Source: DATGJX01 sp963830545 (GTDB taxonomy: Bacteria; Vulcanimicrobiota; Vulcanimicrobiia; Vulcanimicrobiales; Vulcanimicrobiaceae). Taken from it: a DNA stretch of 64,000 nt. The position numbers were made by a program, and so were the translations under genes. Below the pieces are notes generated by a model. It did not search any database and was not told the origin of the DNA. It saw only the letters and a program-made list of their open reading frames with translations. The stretch is from the NCBI GenBank assembly GCA_963830545.1, contig CAWHMK010000001.1:2666001-2730000 (forward strand), read 5' to 3'. Of the stretch, positions 50,425 to 59,183 are shown piece by piece (position 1 is the stretch's first letter; the number at the start of each line of letters is the position of its first letter).

Positions 50425-52020
50425 ATGCCCGCTGCACCGATGCGCGTCGTTATCGCCGAACCATTCGCGGATCTCGGCCAAGCCGTTTTGCAAGAGCACG
50501 GGATCGACGTCGTCTCGTGCGTGGGGCATTCTCGCCGCGAACTGCTGGCCGAACTCGAACATGCGGACGGCCTCATCGTGCGTTCCGAAACGCGCGTCGA
50601 TCGCGATCTGCTCGCGCACGCGCCGCGCATTCGAGTCGTAGGACGCGCGGGCGTCGGCGTCGACGCGATCGACGTGGACGCGGCGACGGAAGCGGGCATC
50701 GTCGTGCTCAATACACCGGCCGCGAACACGATTGCTGCGACGGAGCATACGTTCGCGCTGCTGCTCGGCCTGCTGCGCAATGTCGCGCCGGCGAATGCAT
50801 CGGTTCGCAGCGGACGCTGGGAACGAACGCCGTTCATCGGCACGGAGTTATTCGAAAAGACGATCGGAATCGTCGGACTGGGGCGAATCGGCGGCGGCAT
50901 CGCGTCGCGCGCTCGCGCTTTCGGCATGCACGTCATCGCGCACGACCCGTTCATCCCGGAATCGCGCGCCGAGGCGCTCGGTGCGGAACTCGTGAGTTTG
51001 GAGGAGCTGCTCGAGCGCGCCGATGCGGTCACACTCCACGTTCCGCTGACGACGCAAACGCGGTGCATCATCGATGCGCGAGCCATTGGAAGAATGAAAC
51101 GCACCGCAGTCCTCGTAAACTGCGCGCGCGGCGGACTCATCGACGAAGAGGCGCTGCTGCAGGCATTGGACGCGCAGGCGATTCGCGCTGCTGCGATCGA
51201 CGTCGTCGCTGAGGAACCGCCGAGCGACGAGTCCACCGGAGCGCAGCTTCAACGCCATCCGCGCGTGCTTGCGACGCCGCATTTGGGCGGATCGACTCGC
51301 GAGGCGCTCGAGCGCATTGCAATCGAACTTGCGCGCGACGTTGCGGATGCGCTAGGTGGACGACCCCCGGCCGGCGCCGTGAATGCTCCGGCACCTTCCG
51401 GTGCGCAGGCCGAACGCGTACGCGCCTACGTCGCAGCCGCAGATCGGCTTGGCCGGCTGCTGCCGCAACTCTTCGAGGACGCGCTGCGCATGCCGTTGCG
51501 AATGCACGTGCGCGGCGAGCTTGCAGCAGCCGATGCGCAACCGCTACGCGCGGCTTTTCTTGCAGCGTTGCTGCAAACGACGACCGAGCGCCGCGTATCG
51601 ATCGTGAATGCGGACGTGATTGCAAACGAGATCGGCGTCACACTGGAAAGCGTCGCCGATCCGCAGCCGGCGCCGTTTGCGTCGCTGCTCGCGATTTGGG
51701 CGGGCCCGCACCGTATCGGAGCAACGGTGCTTTCCGGCGGACTGCGCATCGTGCAGATCGACGACTACGAATTGGACGCGGTTCCTCACGGTGCATGGAT
51801 CGTCACGCGTCACGATGACGTGCCGGGTATGGTCGGACGCGTCGGCAGCATATTGGGCGACGCGGCAGTGAACATTTCGACGATGCAAGTCGCGCGCAAC
51901 CCGCAGGGCGGTCCTGCGCTCATGGTGCTCGCAATCGATCGGACGATCGGCCGCGCGCATCTGGACGAATTGCGGAACATACCGGGAATGCAGCGCGTGG
52001 ACGCACCGGTGTTTTCGTGA
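50425..52020 (+). CDS. serA: D-3-phosphoglycerate dehydrogenase
   Basis: A 531-residue enzyme that makes the first committed step of serine synthesis. Substrate- and NAD-binding parts: GRAGVGVDAIDVDAATEAGI, GIVGLGRIGGGIASRARAFG, NCARGGLIDEEALLQAL and the catalytic ATPHLGGSTREALERIA (His). An intervening ASB domain (about 320-455) and a C-terminal ACT domain (HDDVPGMVGRVGSILGDAA) give the long, serine-regulated form. ATG 50425 or 50440 both fit. It diverges from the ALDH-like gene and overlaps the next gene (GTGA). Confidence 0.93.
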   Translation: MPAAPMRVVIAEPFADLGQAVLQEHGIDVVSCVGHSRRELLAELEHADGLIVRSETRVDRDLLAHAPRIRVVGRAGVGVDAIDVDAATEAGIVVLNTPAANTIAATEHTFALLLGLLRNVAPANASVRSGRWERTPFIGTELFEKTIGIVGLGRIGGGIASRARAFGMHVIAHDPFIPESRAEALGAELVSLEELLERADAVTLHVPLTTQTRCIIDARAIGRMKRTAVLVNCARGGLIDEEALLQALDAQAIRAAAIDVVAEEPPSDESTGAQLQRHPRVLATPHLGGSTREALERIAIELARDVADALGGRPPAGAVNAPAPSGAQAERVRAYVAAADRLGRLLPQLFEDALRMPLRMHVRGELAAADAQPLRAAFLAALLQTTTERRVSIVNADVIANEIGVTLESVADPQPAPFASLLAIWAGPHRIGATVLSGGLRIVQIDDYELDAVPHGAWIVTRHDDVPGMVGRVGSILGDAAVNISTMQVARNPQGGPALMVLAIDRTIGRAHLDELRNIPGMQRVDAPVFS

Positions 52021-52649
52021 TCGCGAACATCTACATTGCGCGGCATGGTGAAACGACGTGGAATGCCGTGGGGCGCTACCAGGGGCGTCTGGAAACGCCG
52101 CTCTCGCCGCTCGGTCAGGCGCAAGCGCAAGCACTTGCGGGCGCGCTCGCAGATAAAGGGATCGCGCGCATTATCTCCAGTCCTCTTTCCCGCTGCATGC
52201 AAACGGCTCTGCCGCTCTCGACGCAGATCGGCGTGCCGATCGAGGAGGAGCCGCTGCTGCTGGAAATTGCGCACGGCACGTGGGAAGGGCGCTACCGCGA
52301 CGAAATCGCAAGCACGGAACCGGATCTGTACCACACCTGGCGGCAGCATCCCGAGCGCGTGCAATTCGCGCAAGGAGAGAGTTTAGCCGATGTGTTCGAC
52401 CGGTGGAAGGCTTTCGTCGAACGATTCGATCCGAGTGTGAACACGCTCCTGGTGACGCACGATATCGTCGTACGTCTGGCACTGCTCGAACGCTCCGGAC
52501 GCGCGATGCAGGAGTTACGCACCGTCCACGCGCTCAATGCTGCTTACGCGCGTTTCGACGTTGAAAATGGCGCCTGGACGCTGCGCGAGGAGTGCGTCGC
52601 GACCCATCTTGCGGGATTGTCCGCGGACCCGGAGCAGCAAGCCTTATAG
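52017..52649 (+). CDS. Histidine phosphatase, probable metal-independent phosphoserine phosphatase
   Basis: A 210-residue phosphoglycerate mutase-fold protein. It has the RHGET motif with the phosphorylated His10, GRYQGRLETPLSPLGQAQAQ, SSPLSRCMQTALPL, and the late VTHDIVV histidine. Family members include phosphoglycerate mutases, cobalamin-pathway phosphatases and the metal-independent phosphoserine phosphatases. The GTG start overlaps serA by 4 nt, which favours the last: the two would make serine from 3-phosphoglycerate with a transaminase encoded elsewhere. Confidence 0.88.
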   Translation: MIANIYIARHGETTWNAVGRYQGRLETPLSPLGQAQAQALAGALADKGIARIISSPLSRCMQTALPLSTQIGVPIEEEPLLLEIAHGTWEGRYRDEIASTEPDLYHTWRQHPERVQFAQGESLADVFDRWKAFVERFDPSVNTLLVTHDIVVRLALLERSGRAMQELRTVHALNAAYARFDVENGAWTLREECVATHLAGLSADPEQQAL

Positions 52650-52697
52650 TCTTCCCCGTGGCCGCAATTCCCCAGTGACGCGGGCACTGGCGCATGC

Positions 52698-54369
52698 GTG
52701 GGGCGTTCAACCGCGCGCGGCTTTTCACTGCTCGAAACGGTCCTCTCAGTCGCAATTGCGGTAATTATCGGCTGGGCCCTTTTCCACGCACTCGTTCAAA
52801 TGCTGCGCGTGAGTACCATGCAGGCGCAGCGCGACGCCGAGCGCGCCGCCGTCGCGCAACTCGCCGACAATTTCACGACCGATGAGGACAATGCTTGGGC
52901 CATTTACGTTCCGCCGCGCGATGCGCTCGGAAATTCGAATGGCGACGGGCATGAGGTGGATTTCTTCACACGCGATGCGAAACAGCAGCCATACTTCTGG
53001 GCCTACTCCTACGATGCAAATTCGAAAACCGTTACGCGGTATCGTTTTGCAACACCGGGTGGCCCTGCGAGCAAAGACCTGACGTACAGCGGCATAATCA
53101 AGTTTAATGCACGCACGTATCCCGTCACGGCGCTTGCGGATCCCACTACGCCGATTTATTCGGCGCTCTACACGGGTGCGACGCTTCGCAGCGGCGTCGT
53201 TCATTTCTACCCGAGCATGCCGTACATCGCGGGCGGAAACAATATCACGTACGTGCACCTCGAAAGCACGCGGCTGAAGCGTAATTTCGAACTGGTGACC
53301 CAAACTGCGCCGAGCGGGTTCATAATCGTGCTGCACTACACACCCTCACCTTCGCCTGCGTCCTCACCGCCTTCGGCACCGGTGGTTTGGCCGGCCGCAA
53401 TTGCGTTTGCGCCGGCGGGCAGCACGATTGCCGAGGCGGCGGCGAAGCGGCCGATGCCACTCGTCGCGATGCTGAACGCAATGATTGGCGGCGGCGTTGC
53501 GGATGCAATGCCACCGCAGTGCCCGCCGTTTTGCCCGAGGACACCGCCCCCAATAAATACGCCGGTACCAACGAGCACGCCGGTTTCAACGAATACGCCG
53601 GGCTCGACGAGCGTGCCGGCTCCGACCAGCGGATCTGCAACCCCGCCGGGAGCGGCAACACCTGCGCCGACGGCTTCGTCGGGCTCGATCGGATCTTGCA
53701 CCGCAATTGCGTACGCAGACGCAGCGATGACGCAGCCGCTCTCTCCAGGAACGGCGAATCCGTACACGGGTCAACCTGCAGTCGATGCAAACGGTTGTTA
53801 CGCCGCGAGCGGCAGCAGCGCTCAATTCTGGGTTCATGAAAACGGCTACAATGGGGCATTTGTTGACTGGCGCAAATACATGCGGAGACTCGATTCGGCG
53901 CTTGGTGGCTGGTTGCAGCCGAATGGCGCGTACTCTCGCAACTGGTCCAACTGCGGCGCAAACCTTTACCTGCGGCAGCACATCGACAAATGGATCGTGC
54001 AGCGATCGCTTTCTTCGATGCTCGCAATCAAAGCGAGCGGCGTACGCCCGAGTTCTCGGAGGAAACACTATTGTAGACGCGACGACCGGCGCCTGCAAAT
54101 ACGATCCGCGGAGCCAGACGAGTTCCTGTAAGGCGACCGGTTCGGCATCGGTCAAGCCGCAGATGCGCTTTGTCGTGGAATTCGAGCGGCGGAGATGAGT
54201 TTCTGAATCAGACTGGCACTCATGACTATTCGTATTCGGAGACATACCCGACTTCGCAATCCGGATGGCAGCAAGCTCCTCAGCACAGATCGCGAACAAT
54301 GACGCGAACTCGTACGGCACATCTCCGTACGATACGAACATCATTGCCATCGGCTGTCCGTTAAACTAA
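52698..54369 (+). CDS. Prepilin-like secreted protein with Pro/Thr linker (frameshifted)
   Basis: About 555 residues in several frames. GTG 52698 starts a type IV prepilin leader: RGFSLLETVLSVAIAVIIGW with the G-F cleavage site and Glu+5. A beta-rich domain follows to about residue 218, then a Pro/Thr/Ser linker (about 220-345; TPVPTSTPVSTNTPGS). The C-terminal part shifts frame after about 53850. Coherent sections are TTGACKYDPRSQTSSCKATG, SVKPQMRFVVEFERR, NQTGTHDYSYSETYPTSQSG, and finally QIANNDANSYGTSPYDTNII ending CPLN at a TAA (54367-54369). No pilus-assembly genes are near. Confidence 0.72.
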
Positions 54370-54454
54370 AGAAGCGAAAAATAGCCTGCTGGGAATTGTT
54401 AATAGAAAGGGCGAGATGCTCGAAATGCGCACTTTTGCTATAACTGCTTTGCAG

Positions 54455-55406
54455 TTAGGGCCAAAGCAAGCCATTTGCATCGGTGTTGATGCGAGGATCA
54501 ATTGGAAAATCCGTCGCGCCATAACCCGAATGAGTGACGGGTCATATGGGATATATGCGCCCCCAAACCACAGCGTTTGCTGGATTCGATGACCACATTT
54601 GAACGCTTGCAAAACGTCCATTGGTACGTTGAGCATCTGCACACAATTTGCACCGCCGCTGTAGTTGCCATTACCGTCTGTGATAGCGACTGGAATAATT
54701 GGCCACCACCATTCGGCTGGAATCCGACCCATGCAATTGCGTACGAATTTTCGAGGCTCCATTCGTCTGCAACCGCGGATGAGAGTCCCTTGCCGGCGCG
54801 CAGCGAGTTCCACGCGAGTATGCACGGTGCTTCGATGAGCGGATCGAGCGTCGAAAGGCGGAAGTCGCCGTTCGTTTCGACTGCGGGCGGCGTGTAGAGC
54901 GGCTGCGGAGGCATCGTTGGTGCAACCAGGGGGATCGGCGATGCGGCTGTTCCGCCGCCGGTCAGAACGAGGCGATCGTGGATGGTCGCGCGCCAGCCGC
55001 TCGCACCGGGTATTGGCGTGTCCGTTGCGTTCGGCGCGGGTGTAGACCAGCCGGGCGGCGGCGTATTCACCGCGTCGGGTCCGATCACCAAAAGATAGGT
55101 TGCGTTCGGCGCGTTCACGATGAATCGCCCGTTCGGATCCGTCGTGCTGACTGCAATCGGCGTCGGCGTCGGACCGGGTGTCGGGTACGCGATCCACGGA
55201 TCGAGCTGCACTTTGACGCCGGAGAGCGGTGAGCCCGATGGGTCGTCGACGAGTGTGCCTTGCGCGACCGTCGTCATTGGTGCGCTAGAGGGCGACGCGC
55301 TCGGTGGAAGTTTCGGAGGCGGACCGCCGAACGGCGTATTTCCGCCGCCGCAGGCGGCCAAAAGGAAAGCGCTCGACGCGAAAATCGACGGGACGTACTG
55401 CTTCAT
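54455..55406 (-). CDS. Lipoprotein with carboxypeptidase-regulatory-like domain (frameshifted)
   Basis: About 317 residues after correction. ATG 55406 (SD GGAGGAGTC) opens a lipoprotein signal with lipobox LLAAC (Cys18). Residues about 45-105 form a carboxypeptidase-regulatory-like beta-sandwich (GTLVDDPSGSPLSGVKVQLD, STTDPNGRFIVNAPNATYLL). From about residue 170 a helical domain begins (LIEAPCILAWNSLRAGKGLS, ADEWSLENSYAIAW), perhaps CAP-like. Two frame changes follow; coherent text continues as IPVAITDGNGNYSGGANCVQ, then THSGYGATDFPIDPRINTD ending GLLWP at TAA 54455. The CAP idea is tentative. Confidence 0.66.
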
Positions 55407-55527
55407 CCGACTCCTCCTTGAGAAAGTGCCCACACCGGGCGCTATTTAGGACACGGGCGCTCGCTTGCCCTTCGCCGCGAAGCGTTCGTAAGCGCCGGAC
55501 CGTCTTTTCGCGGGGTATAAGCGCTGT

Positions 55528-56088
55528 ATGACTACATCGACGCCGTTTTTGTCGGACGTTCAGGAACTTCGCCGTCGCGCACGCGAGAACATGATGCAAG
55601 GGCCCGTCACCAGCGACTACCGCGGAGACTTGAAGCAATCGGCCGAGGTGCTCAATCAGGCGCTCGCGACGGAAATCGTGTGCGTTCTGCGGTACAAGCG
55701 CCATTTCTACATGTGCAAAGGCATCAACAAAGATTCCGTTGCCGCGGAATTCGCGCAGCACGCGACTGAGGAACAAGAGCACGCCGATATGATCGCGGAA
55801 CGCATTACGCAACTCGGCGGCGAGCCGAACTTGAACCCGGAGGGCATGCTCAGCCGCAGTCATTCCGAGTACCGCGAAGGCGACAACATGGTCGACATGA
55901 TCAAAGAGAATCTCGTCGCCGAGCGCGTGGCGATCGAATCGTATCGCGAGATGATCCGTTACTTCGGGGACAACGATCCGACGACGCGGCGCATGCTCGA
56001 GCACATCCTCGCGGTCGAAGAGGAGCATGCGAACGACATGGTGGACCTGCTCGAACAGCACGGAAGCGCTGTTCGAGGCGAAACCTGA
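55528..56088 (+). CDS. Ferritin-like/bacterioferritin protein
   Basis: A 186-residue four-helix-bundle protein. The diiron ligands are recognisable: ALATEIVCVLRYKRHFYM in helix A, HATEEQEHADMIAERITQLG in helix B with the GGEPNLNPEG turn of bacterioferritins, ENLVAERVAIESYREMIRYF in helix C, and ILAVEEEHANDMVDLLEQ in helix D. It probably stores iron or handles peroxide. The heme-ligating Met cannot be assigned. ATG 55528 follows a weak SD. It overlaps the next gene by CTGA. Confidence 0.9.
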   Translation: MTTSTPFLSDVQELRRRARENMMQGPVTSDYRGDLKQSAEVLNQALATEIVCVLRYKRHFYMCKGINKDSVAAEFAQHATEEQEHADMIAERITQLGGEPNLNPEGMLSRSHSEYREGDNMVDMIKENLVAERVAIESYREMIRYFGDNDPTTRRMLEHILAVEEEHANDMVDLLEQHGSAVRGET

Positions 56089-56702
56089 CCATAAAATATA
56101 CGTTCGTCCGCCATGGAAGCACGCAATGGAACAGCGAGCGCCGCTTCCAAGGTCACGTCGATATCCCGCTGGACGCACAGGGCCGCGCGCAAGCGCAGGC
56201 CCTTGCCGCATTGCTGCGCGGCGAATCGTTCGACGTCGCCGTTTCGAGCGATCTTTCGCGCGCGCTTGAGACTGCACGTGCCATTCGCGGCGATTCCTCC
56301 GTGCAGCGCGACGCGCGCTGGCGTGAGTTTGCGTTCGGCGAATGGGAGGGATTGACGTGGGAGCAAATCGAGCAGCGCTGGCCGCATTTGCGCGGCCAAG
56401 GCAGTACGGCTGCGAAACTTTACACGCCGCCCGGCGGCGAATCATTCGAAGCGGTCCGAACTCGCGTGGGGGCTTCGCTTGAAGAACTGCGCGAACGAGG
56501 TTACGCGAACGTGCTCGTCGTGACGCATGCGGGACCGCTGCACGCGGTGCTGCATACGGTTTTCGGCGACCGTGAAGCGGAGATGCGCGAAATACTCGGC
56601 ACGCGGTTCTCTCCGGCGAGCGTTACGCGCATCGCGGTCGAGTCCGGACGGGCGCAAATCGTTTCGCTAAACGAAGTCGCGCACTTACCCGTGCAGCGAT
56701 AA
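56085..56702 (+). CDS. Histidine phosphatase family protein, non-standard start
   Basis: About 205 residues. The frame carries KYTFVRHGSTQWNSERRFQG with the phospho-His, HVDIPLDAQGRAQAQALAAL, SSDLSRALETARAI, FGEWEGLTWEQIEQRWP and VVTHAGPLHAV. No ATG, GTG or TTG precedes RHGS in frame; the only candidate is CTG 56085, whose CTGA overlap with the ferritin-like stop copies the GTGA overlaps seen elsewhere. Either an unusual start or a base error. The family includes alpha-ribazole phosphatase, but substrate is open. It converges with the glycosidase by 18 nt. Confidence 0.82.
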   Translation: MTIKYTFVRHGSTQWNSERRFQGHVDIPLDAQGRAQAQALAALLRGESFDVAVSSDLSRALETARAIRGDSSVQRDARWREFAFGEWEGLTWEQIEQRWPHLRGQGSTAAKLYTPPGGESFEAVRTRVGASLEELRERGYANVLVVTHAGPLHAVLHTVFGDREAEMREILGTRFSPASVTRIAVESGRAQIVSLNEVAHLPVQR

Positions 56703-59138
56703 TTCAATCACATGGAAGCCCTTCGGCTCGAGCACGATCGTAACGCCGCCTTCCATTTCCTCGCGCGAAACTTCGCGCCGTTCCTGCCAGCCGTGCTTGA
56801 GGCTGTCGTAGCAGCGCATGTCGTATGCACCGCGTGCTTCGAGTAACCGCACGGCGGTCGTCGTGGTTCGGTCTTCGAGATTGCCGAGAAGTGCGACGAT
56901 ACGGTCACCGTCTCCGAGCGCCGTCGTGATAGCCGAGTCGCCGCTTGCCAAAAAACGCTCGCTGAGATCGTCAGGCAGTACCTCTCCCTGCGTGATGCAT
57001 TCGATCGATTCGCTGCTCCAAAGGCAGAGCTCGGGCATGCGCGCGAGGAAAAACGTCAGACGTTTTCCGCGGAAGGGAACGTTCCGCAGCCCGCACCAAC
57101 CCCACCGCGCCGGTAAATTCGGCTTGAGCTGCGGCCGATCTCCGGACACGTCGAGGCCGAATATCCCTTCAATCACCGCCCAAATGTATCGCGGCGGAAA
57201 CCATGGCGATAGCGGCATCCCTTGGTTCACAAGCGTTTCGCCGTGCAGCCACTCGGAAAACTCGCCGGGAACAGTGTTGTTGCGCTGCGGATCGCGCGCG
57301 TAGTTTTCGAAACCGTTCGTCAGCGCTTCTTCGCTGAAATCCGGAATATACTCCGCAGCGGCTTTTGCGTACCAGAACGTCACACCATTCCAGACCCCGC
57401 CCAAACACCCGCTGGCTTCTTCGGGCGTGTAGTTGATCGCGTCGTGCGGAATGGTCCGCATACCACCGGGAGTCCAAAAGTCTTCGCCGCTCAGACGCCG
57501 GATCACGTGCGTTGCGGTCGTGCGATCGGCCACGCCGAACAAAACGGGAAACAACAGGTCGGCGGTGATGTCGCTTCGCGGCGTGCCGTCGACGTCGATG
57601 TTCAGATAGAACAACCCGTTGGCCGGATTGAAGAGATGGTGATTTATCGCATCTTTGAGCGACATCGCGAGCGTTTCGAACTCTTCGTGCGCGCTATCGT
57701 CGCCGACTTCGCGCGCCATACGTGCGATCGAGCGGAAAGCCGCGAAGCATAACGAATTGATCTCGGTGGTGGCACCGCTGAGCCGGTAATTGGGAATGAC
57801 GTTACGCCACCCCACGATACCGCGCGTTCCGCTCTCGCGCGACGTACACCACACGAGGCCTTCGTCATTGCGCTGTTTTGCAAGATAACGGCCTGCCTTG
57901 ACGGCTGCGGGATACGCGGCTTCCAAAAATGCGCGATCGCCGGTGACCTGGTAGTGGTGCCACGAACTCCACACGATGAGCGGTGTATCGTCATTGACGT
58001 TCAAATCGAAATCTTCGCGCTCGTCGGAAAGCATGTCGTAATATTCGAGAAACAGCCCGCTCCGTTCTTGACGCTTCACGAATTGGAGCAAGCAGTCACG
58101 CGAAAAATCTTGGCGAAAGTAATCGGCGCCGGCGCAAAACCACGCGACGTCGCGCCCCACGGCCTTGGTGGAGCGGAGCGGGTCGTTGGTGAACGTCCAC
58201 CCCGAAGGCGGCCGCAGCATCACCCGCTGCATGTTCGTCTTGGCCCACAGCACGCCGCGATTGATTTCCGCATTCGGCGTGATTGCGACGGAACGTTCGA
58301 GCACTTCGTGATATACGCGCTGCGTTTGTTCCAAGGCGCGTTCGGCTTTCGGCGATTTCCGGTACGCCTCAACGGCTGCGTCCTCACCCTCGGCACTCAG
58401 CGCGAAAGTGAACGCAATCCGCGCGCGCTCGTGCTTGCCCAATATGGTCGAGAAATGCAGAACGCCGCAGGCGGGCGCCGCCGGCGCTTTCGTATTTTTC
58501 GATAGCAATCCGGGCACGCGTTCGCTCACGGCTTTGGCGTGATCGATGGACACTTCGTAGCTCGCCGGGCGCCGGGAAGAACCCACGATGCGCGCGTGCT
58601 TACGCTCATCGCGGCTCACTGCGAGGAAACCCTGCAGACCTTCGTCGTAGCGGACGTCGAGTTCGTCGTCGATTCCGCCGGAGAGTTCGCAAAACGCGTA
58701 CGTAGCGATCCGCTGCTCTTCCTCGGCATCGTTCGTGAACTCTACGACGTAATACGCGAGCGCATCTTCCGCATGCACGAACACATCTTCGAACACGTAC
58801 ACGCCGTTGGAAAGCATGTACCGGTGCTCTTGATGCTCGGGGTAGAGGAAGAAGTGGCCGCCCGTGGAGTCCAGCCGCATTCCGGCCTGTTCGTCCCAGT
58901 GCTTAACCACGAATGCGCCGAGGAGGCAGCTCCCGGCATCGACGCAATACTGATGCTGAATCGCGCCTGTGGACTTGAGCGTGAGCTGGAGTTTCGAACT
59001 TCCCAGCAGGCTGCCGCGCGCCAGGTCATGATCCGTTAACCGGTATGCTCCGAAATTGTGCGGCCAGCGCAGCTTCGTCGTGCCGTCGAGACTCCCGACG
59101 ATATTCGCGCGATATTTAACCGTATCTGCGGACTCCAT
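56685..59138 (-). CDS. Large (alpha/alpha)6-barrel glycoside hydrolase-like protein
   Basis: An 817-residue protein without signal peptide. The N-terminal 300 residues form a beta-sandwich (IVGSLDGTTKLRWPHNFGAY, GGHFFLYPEHQEHRYML). The C-half is a six-hairpin barrel: ITPNAEINRGVLWAKTNMQR, GRDVAWFCAGADYF, DDTPLIVWSSWHHYQVTGDR, IVGWRNVIPNYRLSGATTEI, and EEASGCLGGVWNGVTFWYAK. The pattern resembles amylo-alpha-1,6-glucosidase/GH63 or glycan phosphorylase families. Acids in GRDVAW and NDDTP are candidate catalytic residues. ATG 59138 sets the start; a longer open frame upstream overlaps the ubiB-like gene. Confidence 0.8.
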   Translation of the reverse strand: MESADTVKYRANIVGSLDGTTKLRWPHNFGAYRLTDHDLARGSLLGSSKLQLTLKSTGAIQHQYCVDAGSCLLGAFVVKHWDEQAGMRLDSTGGHFFLYPEHQEHRYMLSNGVYVFEDVFVHAEDALAYYVVEFTNDAEEEQRIATYAFCELSGGIDDELDVRYDEGLQGFLAVSRDERKHARIVGSSRRPASYEVSIDHAKAVSERVPGLLSKNTKAPAAPACGVLHFSTILGKHERARIAFTFALSAEGEDAAVEAYRKSPKAERALEQTQRVYHEVLERSVAITPNAEINRGVLWAKTNMQRVMLRPPSGWTFTNDPLRSTKAVGRDVAWFCAGADYFRQDFSRDCLLQFVKRQERSGLFLEYYDMLSDEREDFDLNVNDDTPLIVWSSWHHYQVTGDRAFLEAAYPAAVKAGRYLAKQRNDEGLVWCTSRESGTRGIVGWRNVIPNYRLSGATTEINSLCFAAFRSIARMAREVGDDSAHEEFETLAMSLKDAINHHLFNPANGLFYLNIDVDGTPRSDITADLLFPVLFGVADRTTATHVIRRLSGEDFWTPGGMRTIPHDAINYTPEEASGCLGGVWNGVTFWYAKAAAEYIPDFSEEALTNGFENYARDPQRNNTVPGEFSEWLHGETLVNQGMPLSPWFPPRYIWAVIEGIFGLDVSGDRPQLKPNLPARWGWCGLRNVPFRGKRLTFFLARMPELCLWSSESIECITQGEVLPDDLSERFLASGDSAITTALGDGDRIVALLGNLEDRTTTTAVRLLEARGAYDMRCYDSLKHGWQERREVSREEMEGGVTIVLEPKGFHVIELSLHG

Positions 59139-59183
59139 GCCTTGTTGATTCCCCAGCCTGCGCGGGGAATAAGCGTGCGGGCA

